DNA from: Fomitopsis serialis
Lineage: Eukaryota > Basidiomycota > Agaricomycetes > Polyporales > Fomitopsidaceae
Assembly (NCBI RefSeq): GCF_022376445.1
Contig: NW_025955417.1
Coordinates: forward strand, 1-29,335
Reading direction: 5' to 3'
Length of the DNA: 29,335 nt
Within the stretch, counting starts at the first letter, position 1. Each line of letters begins with the position of its first letter. Of the stretch, positions 1 through 10,440 are shown one piece after another. Under the pieces are notes generated by a model. That model did not search any database. It worked only from the letters and a program-made list of their open reading frames with translations, and was not told the origin of the DNA. The translations under genes were made by a program, and so were the position numbers.

Positions 1-1647
1 CAGCCACCTGGTGATGTCCTAATCTTCTTACCAGGTACTATGAATTGCTAGGTCGGAAGCTTTTGACTAAAATGTTCATCACCAGGGCAGGAAGATATCG
101 AGGGCTTAGAACGATCGATACAGCTATACGTAGATAGACTCCCTAAGGATATACCTTCCGTGGGTTCCCCATTCTCTTAATCTTACAGTGTGACTAACAG
201 TTTTATATGCAGATCGTAGTGTGCCCAATGTATGCCGCCCTACCACCCAGTCAACAAGCGCGAATATTCACGCTCGCTCCGGCCGGGTACCGAAAGTGCA
301 TCCTCGCTACCAACATCGCGGAGACCTCCATCACCATACCTGGTATCAGATACGTTATTGACACGGGCAAATGCAAGGAGAAGCGATACGTTGCGCGTGA
401 CTCAGGGACTGGTGAGCGCGACTGTGCATCTGAGCCTGGGGTTGCCGTTGACTGTACACCAAGGCTTCGATACTCTGCTCACCAGAGACATTACGAAGTC
501 GTCCGCCATGCAACGCGCCGGGCGTGCCGGTCGGGAGGTAGGCTGCCCCACTCCTTCGCGCAAGATTGTACGTGACATCTAACCGTCGATCTAGGGGCCA
601 GGTTTCTGCTTCCGCTTGTACACCGAAGATGCGTTCGACGCTATGGCGGAGTCCGCTGAACCTGAGATTAGGCGGTGCGCCCTCACATCGAGTATGTTGC
701 AGCTCAGATGCCTCGGGCAAGACATCGAGGAGTTGGACTTCATGGACAAAACCCGACCAGGAAGCTAGTGAGTACGCCCAACCCCGTCCGTAGGATGCAA
801 CGCTGACGCTGCTTCAGTCGGCGCGGCGCTGAAGACGCTCTATCTCCTGGGGGCGTTGGACAACAAGAGATGTCTCACCAAGCTCGGGCGCGACATGGCA
901 GTGTTTCCCCTAGAACCCAACCTCGCGCGGGCTGTCGTCGCCTCGCGCGAGTTCGGGTGCACGCTTGAGGTGATCGACATCGTCTCCGTGCTCTCCGCGT
1001 CCTCCAAGCTCTTCTTCGACTCGACCGACGAGCGCGAGGCGGCGTCCGAGGCGCGCCGCAAGTTCCGGCACCGCAGCGGGGACCACATGACCGTCCTCAA
1101 CGTCGTGCGTGCCTACCAGGTGGTCGCCGCGGCGGAGAAGAAGAGCGGGCGGAGGGAGTGGTGCAAGCGGCAGTTCTTGAACGAGCGGTGTCTGGCGGAG
1201 GCGCAGGACATCCGTGACCAGCTGAGGGAGGTGTGTACGCGAATGCAGATCGATTGGAAGACGTCGTGTGGGGAGGACGAGCAGCCAGTGTTGAAGTGCC
1301 TGGTTCGGGGATTGGTGCAGCATGCGGCATACCTGCAACCCGACGGGTCGTACAAACAGCTAATGGGACCTTCGGTGCGTCTTTAGCAGATCTCTGTTAG
1401 CGGATTGCATCTGAGGGGGTATCGGTCGAACAGATTGTCAAGATCCACCCTTCGTCCTCGCTATGTGACAAGAAGGTACCCGTGATTATCTACGACGAGC
1501 TGGTTAGTGTACCTTGTCTGGAATCCCTACGATGGCTCACCCCGCCTATGCCAGGTGTACACGACCCATATCTACGGTCGCGGCGTGTCAGCGGTACCAC
1601 GCAGTTACATAGCCGAGGTGCCTGTCTTGAATGTCAAAGGCACCTGA
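1..1647 (+). CDS. DEAH-box RNA helicase, DHX33-like, C-terminal part (5' end outside window)
   Basis: ATP-dependent RNA helicase of the DEAH/RHA family, probably nuclear or nucleolar. Exons by splice sites and phase: 1-34, 86-159, 213-411, 464-537, 595-767, 818-1374, 1416-1502, 1555-1647; about 429 aa lie in the window. Visible in order: the motif IV region (VLIFLPGQEDIE), motif V (TNIAETSITI), motif VI (QRAGRAGRE), the winged-helix/HA2 region (TLYLLGALD, FPLEPNLARAV, GDHMTVLNV) and an OB-fold tail (KIHPSSSL, YDELVYTTHIYGRGVSAV). HA2 and tail wording resembles DHX33 more than the PRP2/16/22/43 splicing helicases; the subfamily is inference. The DEAH box itself lies upstream of the window. The frame is broken once: the A4 run at 748-751 holds one A too many, because FDFMDK-type sequence continues as PDQEAI only after removing one base. 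The intron at 1375-1415 is unusually short (41 nt). Start is not in the window. Confidence 0.93.
748..751 (+). other. Apparent one-base insertion in helicase exon 5
   Basis: The A4 run puts exon 5 out of frame: conserved helicase sequence runs up to DFMDK in one frame and resumes as PDQEA in the next, then continues cleanly across the 768-817 intron. All seven introns and the rest of the frame are intact, so a sequencing or assembly error is the simplest reading. Confidence 0.7.
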
Positions 1648-1925
1648 ATGCCCACGGTGTATTCCACCAACTGGTTGGTTCCTCTTCTTGGGTTCCTCTT
1701 CTTGCAGGACACGCTATGGATATAGATCACTACACAAGGGGTCACAGCCTTCATGGTCATGGAAGACTCGAAGAGTATGCACGTTCTGATCATGAGGTAA
1801 CGCTATTTCGTTCGCGTGATGTTACAGGAGAGGGCACACATTACAGATTTACATGTCTGACGCGTCATTATACGGTGAGTAGAAGGTGTTGAAAAGATGA
1901 AGAGGTGTCGTCTCGAGGACGCTGC

Positions 1926-2572
1926 TCATTGCGGTGCGTCCTTGGGATTGTAGGTGGCCTCGCCCTTGAGGATCTTCTCACCGGTCTCCTTAGTTCCCGG
2001 CTATCCAGCGATGAGCGTACGGCCTCTCCAATCACAGATGCACAGACATACCTGACGCAGTACCTGGTAGAAAGCCATGTCATCAGTGGATATTTCAGGA
2101 CAATGAGGTAAGGTCGACTCGCCGTTCCTCGAATTTGCTGCGTATGCGGTGATGGGTCAGAAACAAATGGTAAGAGACGGTACTGCATACCTTGGCGTAA
2201 CCTGAGGCGGCGTCAGCGATGACGTCTCTAGGCAAAAGCTGCAGGTTAACTTACCGACGACCTCTTCCGCGAAGGATTGCTTCCTTGCTGGCTGCTGGAT
2301 GATGATAGGCGGTGGAGCACCGGGAGCTTGTTCGTTAGGGGATGCTGCAGAATTGTCTGATGGTGTAAGTCAAATCAATTCGCACATGGGAGGCATGAGA
2401 ACATACTCTGGACACCGTGCTCTATGTGAGCTGCCTCAGGGACTTGAGGGGATGCAGGAGCGACGTGTTCGTTCTGTGATTGTGTAGAGTGGTGAGTGGC
2501 ACCCAGGCGCTTATCGAATATGTGTATGCTCACGTTCTGCACGCCGGTATCTGCATGCTCGATCGAAGACAT
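1926..2572 (-). CDS. Small conserved-looking protein of about 102 aa, with three microexons
   Basis: I do not recognise a named function. Exons on the minus strand: 2572-2534, 2473-2407, 2344-2255, 2201-2191, 2137-2123, 2063-2052, 2000-1926. The phases join into one frame of 103 codons ending in TGA. The N-terminal half is Pro/Gln-rich and probably disordered (SPNEQAPGAPPP, IIIQQPARKQSF). The C-terminal half reads EEVVGYAKQIRGT, VLRQ, PGTKETGEKILKGEATY, ending PKDAPQ. From memory this resembles short basidiomycete hypothetical proteins with a GYAK.RGT...TKE.GEKIL signature. Exons of 11, 15 and 12 nt each supply only 4-5 residues of this conserved part. The intron 2064-2122 has a GC donor (gcgagt). 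The 60-nt intron 2474-2533 is open in frame, so a 122-aa form retaining it is possible. The gene converges on the helicase, with stops 278 bp apart. Confidence 0.75.
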
Positions 2573-2805
2573 ACTGGCTGATGGGAGTACTAGGTACTAT
2601 GTGAGGATGCAAGCGTTGGTCGTGAAAGAGGAGAGCAAGAGGCGGTTTGCGAGACGGGCAGCACGACAAGATGAAGTACCACGACCGTTCGCCACAATGA
2701 CCTCACCCTTGCCCGAAACGGGCGTCACCTTCGCCTTGGGCCTGGGGCTGGTCGTCGCTGGTCTCTATCTGGCCAGACTTTCGATCTCCTCGACCAGTCA
2801 AATCA

Positions 2806-2812
2806 TATATAG
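2806..2812 (-). promoter_or_regulatory. Possible TATA box for the microexon gene
   Basis: The minus strand reads tatatat here, about 235 nt upstream of the chosen ATG at 2572. The distance is long for a TATA element unless the 5' UTR is long or an upstream non-coding exon exists, so this is tentative. Confidence 0.3.
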
Positions 2813-3370
2813 TGTTTGTTGTTCAGTACGCGACTCTGTCCATCTGCTACCCCTGCACAATCCTTGTATTCGCCTCCGCTTCTACGCGCCGTGAACGCGT
2901 GATAATCTCTGATAGACGCGACGAGATACTATAGTAACTTAGGAGGCCTTCGTCTCCGTGCTGCATGTGAGCTTTCGAAGCTTCTAGTAGTTCTACTGTA
3001 CACGTTGCAGGCCATCAGCCTGCCCTCAACGACGTATGGTATCTGAGCCACGCTGCCCATCTCTCCTTTCTTCGGACTCCCATCATCCGGAGCTAACCCA
3101 CGGCTCGTAGGTGTACAATCCAGTCCTTGATTTCAACCATTCTGACCAGACGTGGTATGTATAGCCACGACCGTCAGGGCTGCAGAACTGACTCTTCCCC
3201 AAGTGGACCCACGTCTACCTCTGGTGGGATGGACAGACTGAGGCATCACCGTTAACGGAGCCAGACACCCTCGTGCTCGCGAGGTGTCAGAATACCCAGT
3301 GTTAGTCTACCCTCACCATCTGATTGCTGTCCTCACTCACCGAGCAACACATCTAGGATCGTCGATCACT

Positions 3371-3436
3371 GCCTGCATCAGGATAGCCTGATGCGGGCTA
3401 CATGCATTGCTGCATGTGAAGTGCAGAGCGCACTTC
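3371..3436. repeat. Array of three adjacent hairpins
   Basis: Three inverted repeats follow one another with 1-5 nt between them. The first pairs 3371-3382 with 3387-3398 (12 bp including one G-T pair, 4-nt loop; core gcatcagg/cctgatgc). The second pairs 3400-3406 with 3411-3417 (acatgca/tgcatgt, 4-nt loop). The third pairs 3418-3424 with 3430-3436 (gaagtgc/gcacttc, 5-nt loop). It does not fit a tRNA: there is no enclosing acceptor stem and no recognisable A or B box. It could be a structured RNA, a terminator-like element or the relic of a palindromic transposon. Confidence 0.6.
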
Positions 3437-3975
3437 GGGAAGAAAATCAAATAACCCAGGACATATGGCCATACCCACATACCCAAATACCCATGCCGGT
3501 CGAATCTCGAAATCGAAGCCTCCTGTGTCGGCCAACTATCAGTTCAGATGTAGAGGGCCAGGCCGAGGCGAGATCTCGCTAGCCATACCTGTATGAAGTG
3601 TAGTCAGATCACAATCTACATTTCGTACCTCCATACGTCCTTGTGGCGCGAGTGAGCAGAACCTAGCGTGCCAAATGCACCAGAGATGCACGTCGACTTG
3701 CGTTTGCCATGTCATGAGCAGACATACTGGGAGTGTTCCTTCCGCAGTGAAAGCTGTTCCAATGCATCATGCGTACATGCTATAATCGCACATGCATTAT
3801 GCAGTGCCGCAGTGCCGCAGGACCACGCAAAGGCCATACAGATAAGAGGAAAGAGCATCCGATGTGCATTCGCGCACATCATATACGTATACAACGCTAC
3901 CGTTTTCGTAGCGACGAGAACAACTGGACGAAGGTCGTCCTCTCAAAAATGAAGCTGCAAACGAGCTTGTTAGTA

Positions 3976-5663
3976 CTATGTCGCTGCCGGCAACCGCAGA
4001 CAGACGCACCACGCAAGTAGACACCCAGCGAGACAACACACTGCCGTCGCGACATGTCCCCCCTGGTCCACAAGTCGCATCGGGGCATCCCTAAACACCC
4101 TCTCACTCCACCTCGTCGCCCCCGCCGCGCACGCAAACACCACAAGCACCGGCAGCGGCGGTACGGCCAACCTCCAGCCAACCAAGTCCCGCCCGCCCTT
4201 CTCGCGGAAGAACCGCACCGCGAACCGCCACGCGTACAGCGCCCTGCACAGCAGATTCACGACGTTCGCCCAGACCAGGCCCGCGTCGCCGAGCCCCGCG
4301 CCCTTCGCGAGGCCGACGGCGACGAGGACGAAGCCGAGCGAGAACGCGAAGAGCCAGCGGCTCTGTCTGTGCAGATCGGAGGGCGACGCGGCGGACGCGA
4401 AGAACGCCTCGAGGACGCCGTTAAAGGCCATCATGGGGATGTAATAGACGTACGTGCGCAGGATCGTCGGCGCGGACGTGTGCAGGTACTTCGGGGGGAG
4501 GACGAGGGAGAGCGCGAGGGGCAGGTACGGCGGGCCGAAGGTGACGAGGAGGAGGAGCAGGTGCGTGAAGAGCAGGAGGAGGGCGAGGAGTACGTTTGCG
4601 GCGGAGCGCAGGGCGCCTGGGTCTGGCTTCTGGCCCGATAGGCTTTTGGAGAAGAACACCCTGGACGTCTCCTCGATGGGCTGGAAGACCATGCGGGCGA
4701 CCAGGGAGCCTGGCGCGCATCATCTCAGCTGCTGTCAGTTCCGAAACAGAAGTCATCGCACCGTAGTTTGAGGCAACCGCGTAGCCACCTTGGTCTGCCA
4801 AAGGACTCAGCCGGGAGACGAGGAACTTGTCGCCCTCAGTGAGGAAATGCTTCACCACGGACTGGCCCGCCATCGCAACCGAGAGACTGAGCAGGGATGG
4901 ATCAAAATACTTGGAGACCACACTGCAAAGCGTCAGCGCCCCACCAGACGAGAGGCGGGTAGACACACTTGCCATGCACCTCCGTGGTGATCTTCCTCGG
5001 CCAGAGACTAACGCCATGACCATACGCGTGAACGTACGTCAGGAGGACTGCGAGTCCATAAGCGGCCTGGCCCAAAGCAAAGGCGACCAAGGCCCACTCG
5101 GCGTCGCCGATCACGAGTACTGCGAACGCTGCAGTGGTCTTCGTGACCACGGCGATTCCTTCGGCTCTGACGCGAAGGTCGAAGCGCAGTTCGTTTTGCG
5201 TGCGGATGTACAGAGACTCAGAGAGGAGTTCCAGGCAGGCCGCGACAGCATATATCGTAACGCTCATGCGAAAGTGCGGCTGCGATGCGGTGGCCTCGGA
5301 TGTGCTAGCGACGTAGAAGAGCGTTATGAGGATTGCGGCGGGTATACCCAGCAAGGTAGGCAGGACCGCGATGTTCCCTACGAGCAGCTGGTGCGTAGCA
5401 TCCGAAGACTTGGTCGCAGAGCCGCTGGATGAGCGGAGGAGGGCATTGCGTACGCCTTCGCGGGATAGAAAGAGGATAGTGGAGAGCAGGAGCTCGAACT
5501 GGATCGCAGCGGTGCCGAAGACTTGCGGGGAGACATAGCGGACGAGGGCCTGGTTCAAGGTGAAGGTAAAGACACGAGAGAAGAACTGGAGGAGGAAGAG
5601 GGAAGAGGCGGATGCGAGTGCTTTGGTGAACAGGTCTGGCCTTGGTGGGTCCGAGGACGCCAT
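3976..5663 (-). CDS. RFT1: RFT1, ER oligosaccharide-lipid translocation protein
   Basis: Multipass ER membrane protein required for Man5GlcNAc2-PP-dolichol to reach the lumen for N-glycosylation; whether it is itself the flippase is debated. Exons on the minus strand: 5663-4969, 4922-4762, 4709-3976, giving 529 aa, close to the usual RFT1 length of about 540. Recognisable blocks are FLLQFFSRVFTFTLNQ near the N terminus, GQSVVKHFLTEGDKF, SRLSPLADQGGYAVASNYG and ARMVFQPIEETSR, followed by several long hydrophobic helices. I chose the start at MASSDPPRPDLF because family similarity begins right after it; an in-frame ATG at 5774 would add 37 polar residues. The first donor (gtgtgt at 4968) was chosen over the nearby gtgcat because only it keeps the phase into KYFDPSLLSLS. 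The C-terminal end after GHVATAVCC is poorly conserved and less sure. It is divergently arranged with the first arrestin gene. Confidence 0.95.
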
Positions 5664-6288
5664 CTCTACGCGACCTTGGTGGCGGACGTCTGCAGCGTGG
5701 CTTGAGCGTGGCCCGGATTGGTTGAGCGCTTGTCGCACGTGACGTGCTATGACTGCGACAGTACTCGGGTTCATCCTCCTCCCTCTCTCTTCTCTCTGAG
5801 TCTCTGTGGCAACTCTGTGGTAAACTCGCACCCAAGTGTACATCCTCCTTCAACACCATGAGTTATCCGCAGTCTTCGTGGTCATCATCAGTCGTGTGCA
5901 TCGCCACAAATAATGCGATGTACAGTAAGCTCCGACGGTGACAGTCTGCCAGCCAAACTTAGCCTCATCTAGTCCGCCGGGAGCTTCGTACTCTTAATGT
6001 GGTCCCCCTTACCGCCGCTGGCCCATGTATACCCAGCAGGTGTATCTCCCAGCCCACGCCCTGGCATTCAGATCCCTGTGGGTACCCCGGTTCAAGAACA
6101 GCAGGTCGCACAGAGACCGCCACCATCTTGACTTTGGATAGTTCCGTGACGTGCGTGCCGTCCTTCGATCACGGAGTGTGTCCACATTCGCCCTCTATAC
6201 ATTCAAGCCTGACAGCGTGCGCACTCCCCCACCCCCCCGGCCCATCTCCTCCCTCCCAACCGCCCCCGTCGCCCTGCGCAACCTCCCC
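5664..6288. promoter_or_regulatory. Shared upstream region of RFT1 (-) and first arrestin-like gene (+)
   Basis: About 625 bp separate the two divergent starts, so both promoters must lie here or in 5' UTRs within it. The 80 bases before the arrestin ATG at 6289 are strongly C/pyrimidine-rich (acctcccc just before the ATG), typical of fungal core promoters and leaders. The minus-strand side has a ct-rich stretch at 5775-5800 in mirror orientation. I see no clear TATA box and no separate gene. Confidence 0.45.
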
Positions 6289-7906
6289 ATGCGCCACCCC
6301 TTCGCTAATGTCCAGTACTACGCAAGCGAGTTACATTCTGATGATGCTTACGACTCCGAGGACGCTCCCTCCTCAAACGAGAAGTCCTACCTCCAGCACG
6401 CCCTTGTGATACCTCCGCGCTGTCCACAACCGGAATTAACACCCTCCGTGTTCCACCCTCAAGAACCGGCCCAGGTGGTGAAACGAACCCGCAGACTGGC
6501 CGTGTTGCTCGGCGGACTAGAGCCTGGCTCCGTAATTCCAACCTACCGCCCTGGCGGTACCGTGACCGGCTCCCTTGCTATCCTGAGCCCGTCGGAGCTG
6601 CTCTCGGTGCACGTAGCTGTGTGTGGGATCCCTCTCAGTGTTCTTTGCTTCCTCGGCTGACGTGCTGCAGGTACATGGGTACATCAACATCAGCGAAATC
6701 GCCGGCGCGGGGCGAACCCTTACGGAGGTACTTCACGAGGACCTCTACGCGTGGAACTCAGAGTGCAGTCCTCCGCTGCCTGTGAGGATCCCCTTCAGGT
6801 ACACCCTCCCTTCGCATTACCCCGATCCCAGCTGTGGCGAGCGTCTTCCGCTCCCACCAACCTACCACGCGTATCTCTCCGGTATCCCCGGCTTCACTGT
6901 CAATGTGTCATATCACGTCGCGGTAGACATGCTCTATACGAAGCGCCAAGGACCATCGTGGCGAAAGCGCAGGTGGTAAGCATGTCTCGTGAGTCCTCGC
7001 CCGGCTATTTGGAGACTTACCTGGGCTGCCGCGCAGCTTGCGAGTGCCTCTGCAATTGCAATATTTCACTCGTCCTGCCGCGTGCGGTCCCTTTCGCCTC
7101 AGCTCGGAGCAGAACGCGGCTGGCCCGCGCACATTGTTCACGTTCCACATGCCATCTAGACAGACTAGTCGCGCCCAGATAGAGACACATGTCAGTCCTC
7201 CCGAGTCCCGTGTACGATCAGACTAGCTGTGCTTACCGCATTGTGTGCGACGCAGGTATTCCTACCGCAATCGCAAATCTGTAGCCTTAAAGAGCCCATT
7301 CCTTTCTTCGTAACTTTATTCGGAAACGAGGCGGTCCTCGCGCCGTTCCTCCGTTATGCGCCGTCCTCGGCATCCTTCCATCCCTTGTCATCACCGTCGG
7401 AAACATCTATCGACTCATTGCAGCGCGCTCTGAAGCTGCGGCAGAGCACACCTTCGTGCCCACTGCGCATCATCTTACAAAGGACCACAGCAGTCGACGT
7501 GGATCGCGCCGGCGTTCCCTGCGTCGAGGGCCGCGTCGGTCAAGACTTTGCCTCGAAGAGCATCGGCCAAGGCGTGATCCACAACGTCAGCCGGGGCCCA
7601 AGGTCGATAACCTGGGCGGGGACCATCACGGTCAACGCAGACATCGCCTCGGGTGGGTTCGTGGCGAGTGGGCTGAGAGTATCGGTGAGTGGGACGATAG
7701 CAAAGAGGAGCTGCGGGATACTGTCCGCATGCTCTCGCGCGCGAGCGGCAGTCCGCTGACGTTGGGTGCTCGTGCAGGACAGCATCGTGGTCTCTATCAA
7801 GCCGCCGGAAGTATCACGGAGCCGCTGGATGCCACTGTGTGAGACGATAGCGGTGCGACTGACCACGGAGTCGTATGGGTGCTCCGCCGCTGTGCCCGTA
7901 GCCTGA
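6289..7906 (+). CDS. Arrestin-like domain protein, copy 1
   Basis: Exons 6289-6612, 6671-6975, 7037-7211, 7256-7684, 7778-7906 give 453 aa. The acidic N terminus (SDDAYDSEDAPSSNEK) precedes an arrestin-like beta-sandwich beginning near residue 85 (PTYRPGGTVTGSLAIL, SVHVHGYINISEI). The mid-region has LPLPPTYHAYLSGIPGF; PPTY (residues 170-173) matches the PPxY form bound by WW domains of Rsp5-type ligases, but it sits in a conserved loop and may be structural. The C-terminal sandwich includes LKEPIPFFVTLFG and ends with TIAVRLTTESYG. Fungal arrestin-like proteins typically act as adaptors for ubiquitination and endocytosis of membrane cargo; the role here is inferred. The donor after exon 2 could also be 3 nt earlier (after 6972) with the same phase. 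An upstream non-coding exon is possible. The gene is a tandem paralog of the next one in the same orientation. Confidence 0.85.
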
Positions 7907-8789
7907 GGGAGGATGGTCATAATGAGGAGCCTCGACGAGCCTGAGCTCCTTTTGTTCTTGGATTGGCTTCGCCCGGGCGTGGGGGACGTTCTCATCGACA
8001 CGTGTATGTTGTTACAGACGGAAGCATCTGCTCGCTGTGCGTAGATGTGCCTCATGTACTGAGAGAACAGCCGTATGTACCTCGGAGAATCCAGCCACCG
8101 TTACGAGAGGGCCGAGGCACTGGAGACGTATCCAGCTGGGTGCAGCGAACGCAGAAGAAGAGGCAAAAATAAGAGCAGAGCGTGAGCGTGGATGGCGAAG
8201 AGCGAGAAACGTTTGCGCGCGAATGGCGGGCGGTGGGAGAGGGTGGCGAGGCGGAGAGTGGCGGATGTGGCGATCGTGCGTGGCTGAGAAGGGCAAGCGG
8301 CGGCAGTTTGGTCGAGGAAGAGAGGGAGAACGGATGGTGCGCCGGGGCACGCGGTCAGCCGGCGGTCCAGCATATGGACGACTCGTTGTGGACTCCGCAC
8401 TCGCGGGGTGGAATCTCCGAGGCGTGTTTGAGCCAGAATCATTCTCTCGCGTGCGCTGCGCGCGTAGCGGGGTGCGTCCGATCGTGATGTGGTGCCGTGT
8501 GGCCGCAGCTTTCACATCATGCTGCCCACTTTGTGCTCGAGCAGGCCGTCGACGGCGACAGCGAGGGCAGGTCAGACTGGAGAGGCAGGCCGGGGCGGGG
8601 GAGCGTGGGGGACGGGGACGAGGACGGTTGGCGGAGGAAGGGACGATAGCCTCTGCACACGCACATGTTGCCCGGAAGCTCTGACTCAATGCCGAAGTGG
8701 AGTCCATATGGACCGCAACTTGGGCGGCATCTCTCCCCTAAAAGCTGACCAACTCCTCCAATGCACCCATCGCCGCTCGCGTTTCCCTC
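7907..8789. other. Region between the two arrestin genes, no gene assigned
   Basis: About 880 bp hold the 3' end of copy 1 and the promoter of copy 2. From about 8160 to 8650 the plus strand is strikingly purine- and G-rich (gag, cgg, ggg runs), which keeps long frames open on both strands. These frames give low-complexity Arg/Gly/Ser-rich translations with no family resemblance and no supporting splice pattern, so I do not call them genes. Confidence 0.5.
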
Positions 8790-10440
8790 ATGTCGGCGTC
8801 CAGCCTGCCCGCCTACAGGCCGCCCTCCTTCGCCCGCTCCCCCGCGTCCCCCGTCTACACCCCAGAGCCTCAGGCCTACGAGCAGCGCCTCGCCCTCAAC
8901 CGCATCCGCGAGCGACCCTCCACCGAGTTCGTCAAGCAGTCCAAGACCGGCGGACTGAGTCTGCGCCTCAGCGAGCAGGAGGACAATGCGTCCCTTCCGG
9001 TGTACGGGTGTGGCGACTCGGTGGAGGGCACGGTCGACCTGGTAAAGCCGGAGAGCGCGAGTGGTGTGGAAGTCAGGGTGAGTCCTCTCTACGCGTTCTG
9101 CAATTCGGCCCATGACCGTGGCGTCGCGTCCAGGTCGAGGGCAGCATCCGTCTGAAGGAGATAGCGGAGGGCGGCACCACGTCGCATAAGTTGTGTTTGT
9201 CCGTCGTCACGCTCTGGAACCGCGAAACAGACCGGACACCGTGTCCTGCCTCTCTGCCGTTCAGCCTAACGCTGCCGACGACCTTCTCGGATGGCAAGGA
9301 GACATATGTCAGTCCCTCTCGCCGTGTCTCTCGCCGCTTCCACTCAAGGGTGGTCTCTAGCCTCTCCCACCTACACACCAAGCGCGTTTGCCGGGCGTGC
9401 CGGGTTTTGACGCCACAATAGAATACATCGTCTGCGCCGTAGTGCACAAGGGCAAAGCCTCGAGCTTGCTGCGCATTGGAAGCAGGTGTGTACCGGCGCG
9501 AACCAGTTTGCGGCCGTGTCTCAACTTTCTTGGGCTGTCCAGTACTGTCTGCACGCCCTTTATTTATTACCCGCGTTCTCGCCCCGCCGTTCCACTTCCG
9601 CGAGCAGCTCGACAGCTCGCCGGAGGCTACCCCGCCTATCTCGACACGCCGGACTGGCGCTGCTACAAATCCGTCATGGCACCCAAGGTCCCTGGCTTGA
9701 ACGACATTATGACGAAGGTTTGCGGCCTGCGGCTCCCATTGTGAAATTATGCTGACTTGTTGTGTCTAGTTCTACGTTCCCGCCGCGAGAGTGTTCAGCT
9801 TGTCCGAGCCTATCCCGTTCTACGTCATGTTCGCGTCGTCGGCCATCTCACTCGCTGCCTTTCTGCCCCTTGGACCGACGACCACCCGGCTATCCGGCCG
9901 CCAGCCCACCCGTGTGCAGCTCCTCCGGCAGACGAACGTCGACGTTCGGTATGTTGTGCCTGAAAGCCCGGATGCTGTCGCTGACCGTCATTCCAGGAAC
10001 GAAACCGTTTTCGGGACCAAGACGGACATCTGGCAGACCGTCGAGATCGGTGAGGGCGCCTTTAGGCACATGGTACGTTTCACCGCAAGCGAATAAGCTT
10101 TTCAACGTGCTGACGGGCCATGGCTGGTCAGGGTGACGGCCTGGACTGGATCTGCTTCTCGGGGGAGCTTCGCGTCAACGGCCAAATTAAGATCGGAGGC
10201 TTCAAGGCGGGAGGCCTGTCCTTGAAGGATTACCTCGTCCTGTCCATGACGCCGCCCGACCCCGTGAAGACGCCGTTCAACGAACTCCGTCAAGTGGTTC
10301 CTGTCCGTCTGACGACCGACCCGTGGTCGAGCGACGGCGCCGGTCACACCTTCTCGGCATCCGATTATTCAATACCTATCCTTGCTTCCGAGTCCCGCCA
10401 TCCTGTCAACGCACCAGTCCCCGGCTACCGCCCTGCATGA
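8790..10440 (+). CDS. Arrestin-like domain protein, copy 2
   Basis: Exons 8790-9077, 9134-9307, 9361-9485, 9543-9717, 9770-9948, 9997-10072, 10132-10440 give 441 aa. The N terminus is Pro/Ser-rich (SLPAYRPPSFARSPASP). The arrestin-like fold is seen as YGCGDSVEGTVDLV, then VEGSIRLKEI, SLPFSLTLPTTF, PLPPTHQARLPGVPGF, YYPRSRPAVPLP, LSEPIPFYVMFAS, LRVNGQIKIGGF and VPVRLTTDPWSS. Blocks and order match copy 1 although overall identity is modest, so the duplication is old. Two intron positions are shared with copy 1 (after EVR/SVH and before FYVP/VFLP); the others differ. The PPxY form of copy 1 is PPTH here (157-160), so that possible ligase-binding motif is lost. ATG 8790 has a pyrimidine-rich leader and begins the first open exon. 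Confidence 0.85.

Larger units (their letters stand above)
2573..3975. other. Intergenic region without a recognisable gene
   Basis: Lies upstream of the microexon gene (minus strand) and downstream of the RFT1 stop. I see no convincing exon chain on either strand. It is rich in short inverted repeats: agctt/aagct around 2970-2982, gcaggc/gcctgc at 3007-3023, and three adjacent hairpins at 3371-3436. The word gctgcatgtga occurs twice (2960-2970 and 3409-3419). Around 3470-3495 there is a short run of repeated ataccc-like words, and at about 3800-3821 gcagtgcc is repeated in tandem. Confidence 0.5.

Noticed and set aside
1375..1400. Shorter helicase intron ending at ttag (1400)
   Set aside because: It would be only 26 nt, below workable intron size; the 41-nt form ending at 1415 keeps the same frame.
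1677..1704. 14-bp tandem repeat ggttcctcttcttg between the convergent genes
   Set aside because: A short simple duplication in a likely 3' UTR; no function can be argued.
2496..2894. Plus-strand open frame with a hydrophobic run (FALGLGLVVAGLYLARL)
   Set aside because: It has no family resemblance and overlaps the first exon and promoter of the minus-strand microexon gene, whose splice chain is much better supported.
4054..4641. 195-residue plus-strand open frame
   Set aside because: It is the antisense shadow of RFT1 exon 3; its Arg/Glu-rich translation reflects the GC-rich codons of the opposite strand.
8012..8707. Overlapping long open frames on both strands between the arrestin genes
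   Set aside because: Translations are low-complexity Arg/Gly/Ser/Pro without domains; openness is explained by the purine-rich composition.
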